Source: an uncultured Clostridia bacterium (GTDB lineage: Bacteria; Bacillota; Clostridia; Oscillospirales; Ruminococcaceae). Taken from it: a stretch of DNA of 10,240 nucleotides. Positions 6,892-10,240 of the stretch are shown here, piece by piece. The number at the start of each line of letters is the position of its first letter. Position 1 is the first letter of the stretch. The stretch lies in NCBI GenBank assembly GCA_937901465.1, contig CALGTU010000125.1, positions 1 through 10,240 on the forward strand, read 5' to 3'. A program made the position numbers and the translations under genes. The notes below the pieces were generated by a model. That model saw nothing but the letters and a program-made list of their open reading frames with translations, ran no database searches and was not told the DNA's origin.

Positions 6892-6975
6892 TTACAAAGT
6901 TTTCTCAAAATGGCGTGAATATGCACTTAACCCGTAACCGTAAAAGCAGTAGAATTTTCCTGTTACAGAATGCAT
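6892..6975 (-). CDS. Small ORF of 27 codons in the purE leader (candidate leader peptide)
   Basis: This is an ATG-to-TAA frame of 27 codons. It begins MHSVTGKFYC, continues FYGYGLSAYS and ends RHFEKTL. It has a good Shine-Dalgarno, AAAGGGG (6984-6990), with 8 nt between GGGG and the ATG, and a sigma-A-like promoter 36-65 bp farther upstream. The peptide is unusually aromatic (4 Tyr and 3 Phe in 27), with a dense Phe-Tyr-Cys-Phe-Tyr-Gly-Tyr block at residues 8-14. It is not hydrophobic enough for a membrane helix and has no signal sequence. Its stop codon is 4 nt from the terminator stem that precedes purE. This promoter, ORF, terminator and structural-gene order is that of a leader-peptide attenuator, but it could also encode an independent small protein. 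I do not recognise the family. Confidence 0.6.
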   Translation of the reverse strand: MHSVTGKFYCFYGYGLSAYSRHFEKTL

Positions 6976-6983
6976 GTTATTCG

Positions 6984-6990
6984 CCCCTTT
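6984..6990 (-). promoter_or_regulatory. Shine-Dalgarno of the leader small ORF
   Basis: AAAGGGG lies 8 nt before the ATG at 6975. It is the main reason to regard the small ORF as translated. Confidence 0.6.
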
Positions 6991-7017
6991 TAAAGTCGTT
7001 ATAAAAGCTATATCCCT

Positions 7018-7046
7018 ATTTTACTATATTTCAAAACGAAAATCAA
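7018..7046 (-). promoter_or_regulatory. Sigma-A-like promoter of the purE leader / purine operon
   Basis: TTGATT (7041-7046), a 17-bp spacer and TAAAAT (7018-7023) make a fair housekeeping promoter. The -35 box overlaps the stop codon of the ApgM-family gene. The predicted start of transcription, near 7011, gives a leader of about 35 nt before the small ORF and about 200 nt before purE. I found no Bacillus-type PurR box or purine riboswitch consensus near it. Confidence 0.55.
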
Positions 7047-8254
7047 CCATTTATAAAGCTCTGCATGAGAGTTGGTCCCTTTTCGACAAAAACCCCTGTT
7101 CCGCCTGCTGTTTTTTCGTTGAAAGTGTCCACTCCCTCTGCTTCGCCGTTCTTATGATAAATCATAAAAGGAACAGCATCGTTTGTATGAGTTTTAAGAC
7201 AGAGCGGTGTAGGGTGATCGGGACATATAAGAATCTTGAAATCTTCGCCTGTGCTTTCAAGATAAGAAAGAACAGGATCTAAAATAAGCTTATCTATAAT
7301 TCCTATCGATTTAACCTTGTTCTGAACTTCATTTCTGTGTCCGCATTCATCGGGTGCTTCAACATGAACATAAACAAGTTCACTTCCGTTTTTGAATTCG
7401 TTGATAGCAGCATTCGCCTTGCCCTCAAAGTTTGTGTCAATATATCCTGTTGCACCATCAACCGAAACGACATTCATTTCAGAGAATTTGCCTATGCCTT
7501 TTAAAAGGTCAACCGCAGAAATCATAGATCCCTTAACACCGAATTTTTTCTCGAAAGGTTCCAAAGCGGCTCTCTTTCCTTCTCCCCAGAACCACATTGA
7601 GTTAGCGGGACGAAGACCCTTTTCTTCTCTTGCCTTGTTAACAGGGTGGTCTTTTAAAAGGTCATAAGACTTCTTCATCATATCATAAAGCTTCTGTGCA
7701 TTTTCATGCATAGGAATATATTCAGTAACCTTTCTTCCTGTAATATCATGAGGAGGTGTGAGACTACCGAGGTCAAGTGTTCCCTTATGCCAGATAAGAC
7801 AATGACGATAACTTACCCCACTATAGAGATTAAATTCTTCATTATCAAATTCTTTCGCTAAAAATTCAATAAGTTCTTTCGCTTCTGCTGTTGATATGTC
7901 ATCAGCGCAGTAGTCAACGAGAGTTTTGTCTTCGTATTTTTCTTCCGAAGAAACAGTAACAAGATTGCATCTGAATGAAACGTCATCATCGGCCATATCA
8001 ATACCTATCGAACCTGCCTCTAACGGAGAACGTCCTGTATAACATACCATAGGATCATAGCCTAAAACCGAAAGGTTCGCAACGTCGCTTCCGGGTTTAA
8101 GACCGTCAGCAACAGTTTTAACAAGACCAACTTTCGATTTCTTCGCAAGTTTATCCATATTAGGCTTTTCAGCACATTCCATGGGTGTTTTACCACCGAG
8201 TTCTTCAACGGGATAGTCAGCCATTCCGTCACAGAGAAGTACAAGATACTTCAT
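7043..8254 (-). CDS. apgM: ApgM-family cofactor-independent phosphoglycerate mutase / proposed homoserine kinase
   Basis: This is a 403-residue member of the alkaline-phosphatase superfamily, in the archaeal-type 2,3-bisphosphoglycerate-independent phosphoglycerate mutase group. The metal-binding LLCDGMAD is at residues 6-13 (Asp9). PGSDVANLSVLGYDP (54-68) carries Ser56, which lines up with the catalytic Ser of iPGM (NSEVGH). The C-terminal metal-binding parts are EAPDECGHRNE and CPDHPTPL. Bacterial members with this layout have also been proposed to act as an alternative homoserine kinase in threonine synthesis in genomes that lack ThrB. The sequence alone does not decide between the two. 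No threonine or glycolytic gene is adjacent. The start is firm, with AAGGAGGGG 5 nt before the ATG. It has its own promoter, so it is probably a separate transcription unit between hydF and the purine operon. Confidence 0.9.
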   Translation of the reverse strand: MKYLVLLCDGMADYPVEELGGKTPMECAEKPNMDKLAKKSKVGLVKTVADGLKPGSDVANLSVLGYDPMVCYTGRSPLEAGSIGIDMADDDVSFRCNLVTVSSEEKYEDKTLVDYCADDISTAEAKELIEFLAKEFDNEEFNLYSGVSYRHCLIWHKGTLDLGSLTPPHDITGRKVTEYIPMHENAQKLYDMMKKSYDLLKDHPVNKAREEKGLRPANSMWFWGEGKRAALEPFEKKFGVKGSMISAVDLLKGIGKFSEMNVVSVDGATGYIDTNFEGKANAAINEFKNGSELVYVHVEAPDECGHRNEVQNKVKSIGIIDKLILDPVLSYLESTGEDFKILICPDHPTPLCLKTHTNDAVPFMIYHKNGEAEGVDTFNEKTAGGTGVFVEKGPTLMQSFING

Positions 8255-8293
8255 AAAAACCCCTCCTTAAATAAAAGTTTTCTTTTCAACTAA

Positions 8294-8328
8294 AGTATAT
8301 CATCAAACGATATTTTTTTCAATGATAT
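8294..8328 (-). promoter_or_regulatory. Strong sigma-A promoter with overlapping inverted repeat, upstream of the ApgM-family gene
   Basis: TTGAAA (8317-8322), 17 bp, then TATACT (8294-8299) is close to the housekeeping consensus and leaves a 5' UTR of about 33 nt. A perfect 7-bp inverted repeat (ATATCAT at 8322-8328 with ATGATAT at 8297-8303, 18 bp apart) flanks the -35 box and overlaps the -10 box. This would suit a repressor operator, but the AT-rich sequence makes chance possible. Confidence 0.75.
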
Positions 8329-8381
8329 TTTCCTACAAAAAGAATACTCACATACCCTTTTGCTTATGCAATTTTACAATA

Positions 8382-9557
8382 CTAATAAACTACTCTTTCA
8401 AGTATTCCGTTCATTAAAGCAAGAGCCACTCCGAAATTCGTCATCGGAATATCATTTTCTTTAAAATACTTCTGCTTTGAAAGCATAGTCTTTCTGTTTA
8501 TCATACATCCGCCACAATGAATCACAAGCTTAACACCCGAAAGGTCAGGATATGCATTCTGTCCCGAAATATTTACTATTTCAAGCTCTTTTCCCGTAAA
8601 CTTTTTAAGCATCATAGGAATTTTTATTCTTGCAATATCATCTTTCATAATATGGTGCGCACAGTTTTCTATTATAAGAACCTTATCCCCGTCGGATAAT
8701 TCCCTTATAGCCTTTGCACCCTCTACAAACTCGTCTATATCGCCCTTATTCTTGGCCATAAGCATAGAGAAAGATGTCAGTTTTATATCTTTTGAAAGAA
8801 CATCATTTACCTTTCCGAAAACCTGCGAATCTGTTATAACAAGGTCTGGCGGATTTTTAAACTTCGATAACGCATCAGAAAGCTTATCGGTAGTAACGCT
8901 TATTATGATACAACCGTTATCGAGCAAATCTCTCGTAACCTGAACCTGTGGCATAATAAGTCTGCCTTTAGGAGCAGCCGAATCCTGTGGCATAACAAGA
9001 AGAACTGTGTCCCCTGCCTTTACTAAATCAGCAGTAATGGATTTTTCTTCGTCTTCACCCGAAAGTGCAGTAATAATCGAGTTTTTAACAATATCAACAG
9101 AGTTTTCAACCGATAAATCGGTTGAAATCGTTTTAAATCCGAATTTTTTCCCCGAAGGAGCAGTCCCTTTTAAATTTTCAACAACAATAACGGGGATTTT
9201 TCTGTCCTTGAAGATAGAAAGATTTTTCTTTATCTTTTCTTCGTCCTCATCGGGAGTAAAAACATAAAGTGCCATATCACAACTGTCAAGTTGCTTTAAA
9301 GTCTTGTCTGTTCTTAAATTTCCGAGTTCTGTGTTGTCATCAAGACCGGCCGTGTCTATTATAACAACAGGCCCTACGGGGAGAAGTTCCATAGGTTTGA
9401 AAACAGGGTCAGTAGTTGTTCCCGCAACGTCCGAGACAAGAGAAACCTCCTGTCCCGAAATAAGATTTGCGAGTGTTGATTTTCCGGCATTTGCCGAACC
9501 AAAAATACCTATGTGTTTTCTCAGTGCCTTAGGTGTCTGATTGAGTTCATTTATCAT
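8382..9557 (-). CDS. hydF: [FeFe]-hydrogenase H-cluster maturation GTPase HydF
   Basis: HydF is the scaffold that carries the assembled 2Fe subcluster to the hydrogenase HydA. It has 391 residues, a normal length. The N-terminal GTPase domain has a P-loop GSANAGKST (20-28), a switch I Thr region AGTTTDPV (45-52) and DTAG (68-71). The middle region with GRLIMPQVQVTRDLLD matches the dimerisation domain. The C-terminal cluster-binding domain has Cys299-x-His301, then His347-Cys348-x-x-Cys351, which are the known [4Fe-4S] ligands. The G4 position, normally NKxD, reads NLKG (128-131), which departs from the consensus. The gene starts 16 bp after hydG with a GAGGTGG site, so the two are cotranscribed. 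I see no strong terminator in the 127-bp gap after it, only a weak 4-bp stem near 8367-8378. Confidence 0.96.
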   Translation of the reverse strand: MINELNQTPKALRKHIGIFGSANAGKSTLANLISGQEVSLVSDVAGTTTDPVFKPMELLPVGPVVIIDTAGLDDNTELGNLRTDKTLKQLDSCDMALYVFTPDEDEEKIKKNLSIFKDRKIPVIVVENLKGTAPSGKKFGFKTISTDLSVENSVDIVKNSIITALSGEDEEKSITADLVKAGDTVLLVMPQDSAAPKGRLIMPQVQVTRDLLDNGCIIISVTTDKLSDALSKFKNPPDLVITDSQVFGKVNDVLSKDIKLTSFSMLMAKNKGDIDEFVEGAKAIRELSDGDKVLIIENCAHHIMKDDIARIKIPMMLKKFTGKELEIVNISGQNAYPDLSGVKLVIHCGGCMINRKTMLSKQKYFKENDIPMTNFGVALALMNGILERVVY

Positions 9558-9573
9558 AATTCCACCTCATCGG

Positions 9574-10240
9574 TTAAAATCTGAAATCTCTCTTTCCGTT
9601 TTCGATATTAACAAGGTTTTCCTTACAGATTTCTCTTACCTTTTCCTTAGGAACATTATAAACTTCTTCCGCAATAAGCTTTTCACCGATTTCTCTTGTT
9701 TCGGGTGATGCATAGTCCATAAGGAATTCTTTAAGTGTCATAAGTGCATTGGGATGACAACAGTTCTGAATCTGACCTGCTTTACAAAGACTCATAAATC
9801 TGTCACCTGTTCTTCCTTCTCTGTAACAAGCTGTGCAGAACGAAGGAATGTAACCGAGTTCCATAAGCCAGCGAACAACCTCGTCAAGAGTTCTCTGGTC
9901 TGAAACATCAAACTGTTCCGAATCGTGTGGTCTTTCTTCTTCTGTATATCCGCCTACAGATGTTCTTGAAGCACCGCTTATCTGTGAAACGCCGAGCTTA
10001 ATAACCTTTTCACGAACAGCCTGGCTTTCTCTTGTTGAGATAATCATTCCTGTATAAGGAACAGAAATTCTTATAAGTGCACAGATTTTTTCGAATATTT
10101 CATCTGAAATTCCGTTGTCAAACTGGTCGGGGTCAATATCATCCGCTCTCTTAAGTCTGGGAACGCTTATTGTATGCGGACCTACGCCGTGAACAGCTTC
10201 AAGGTGTTCAGCGTGCATAAGAAGTCCTGCAAATTCATAA
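9574..10240 (-). CDS. hydG: [FeFe]-hydrogenase maturase HydG, C-terminal part (5' end outside window)
   Basis: HydG is a radical SAM enzyme that splits tyrosine to make the CO and CN ligands of the H-cluster. The visible 221 residues are the C-terminal part of a protein of about 470. The frame is open to the window edge and begins YEFAGLLMHAEHL, so the ATG at 10218 is internal and not the start. The stretch GVGPHTISVPRLKRADD is typical of the HydG/ThiH barrel. The end has the HydG-specific CX2CX22C motif (fragment residues 135, 138 and 161, beginning CTACYREGRTGDRF). This binds the auxiliary iron-sulfur cluster and separates HydG from ThiH. The radical-SAM CX3CX2C motif is upstream of the window. 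The gene is followed by hydF after 16 bp. Confidence 0.96.
   Translation of the reverse strand, partial: YEFAGLLMHAEHLEAVHGVGPHTISVPRLKRADDIDPDQFDNGISDEIFEKICALIRISVPYTGMIISTRESQAVREKVIKLGVSQISGASRTSVGGYTEEERPHDSEQFDVSDQRTLDEVVRWLMELGYIPSFCTACYREGRTGDRFMSLCKAGQIQNCCHPNALMTLKEFLMDYASPETREIGEKLIAEEVYNVPKEKVREICKENLVNIENGKRDFRF

Noticed and set aside
6847..7046. Purine riboswitch, PRPP/ppGpp (ykkC-type) riboswitch or THF riboswitch ahead of purE
   Set aside because: None of the conserved core sequences of these classes could be found on the minus strand in this leader.
6976..7046. Bacillus-type PurR box (CCGAAC core) near the purine promoter
   Set aside because: Only a loose partial match (GCGAATAAC) beside the small ORF's ribosome binding site. 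It lacks the core and has no paired second box.
8255..8381. Terminator after hydF
   Set aside because: Only a 4-bp stem (TTGC/GCAA) without a proper T-run was seen.
9574..10218. A complete 214-residue protein starting at the ATG at 10218
   Set aside because: The frame stays open and HydG-like up to the window edge (YEFAGLL before the Met), so this Met is internal.
1..10240. CRISPR array, tRNA or rRNA genes, insertion sequences or prophage parts
   Set aside because: No regularly spaced repeats, cloverleaf, rRNA-like stretch, transposase or terminal inverted repeats were seen. Genes cover nearly all of the window.

Overview
The window looks like part of the chromosome of an anaerobic, AT-rich Firmicute, most likely a gut-type Clostridia member (Ruminococcus/Oscillospiraceae-like). 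This rests on the purine cluster, the [FeFe]-hydrogenase maturases, AGGAGG-type ribosome binding sites and the codon style. The genus is an inference. Every gene I can support is on the minus strand, so transcription runs from high to low coordinates. I found no convincing plus-strand gene.

Layout in the direction of transcription. (1) 10240-8382: the 3' part of hydG followed closely by hydF. Both encode maturases that build the H-cluster of [FeFe]-hydrogenase. (2) 8322-7043: a good sigma-A promoter and one gene for an archaeal-type (ApgM) phosphoglycerate mutase / proposed homoserine kinase family protein. (3) 7046-6847: a compact leader region with a promoter, a 27-codon small ORF with its own Shine-Dalgarno and start codon, and a strong intrinsic terminator, all ahead of purE. 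(4) 6810-376: a tight purine-synthesis operon with gaps of about 11-40 bp. Its order is purE, an unknown membrane protein, a PurF-like protein, purM (broken), purN, a PurO-type IMP cyclohydrolase, and a free-standing AICAR formyltransferase. (5) 375-313: a hairpin spacer, followed by the 5' part of a lipoprotein gene that runs off the left edge.

Taken together, the purine genes cover PRPP amidotransfer (purF-like), GAR formylation (purN), AIR formation (purM), the AIR carboxylation step (purE) and the last two steps to IMP. purD, purL, purC, purB and purK are not in the window. The last two steps are done by two separate proteins instead of one bifunctional PurH. One of them belongs to the PurO family first known from archaea.

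Points most worth a second look: the small aromatic-rich ORF with a terminator in the purE leader, a possible translation-linked attenuator; a PurF homologue that lacks the glutaminase nucleophile and other glutaminase residues but keeps the PRPP loop and Fe-S cysteines; an apparent short deletion and frameshift in purM that removes its DGVGTK loop; and an uncharacterised membrane protein inside the operon.
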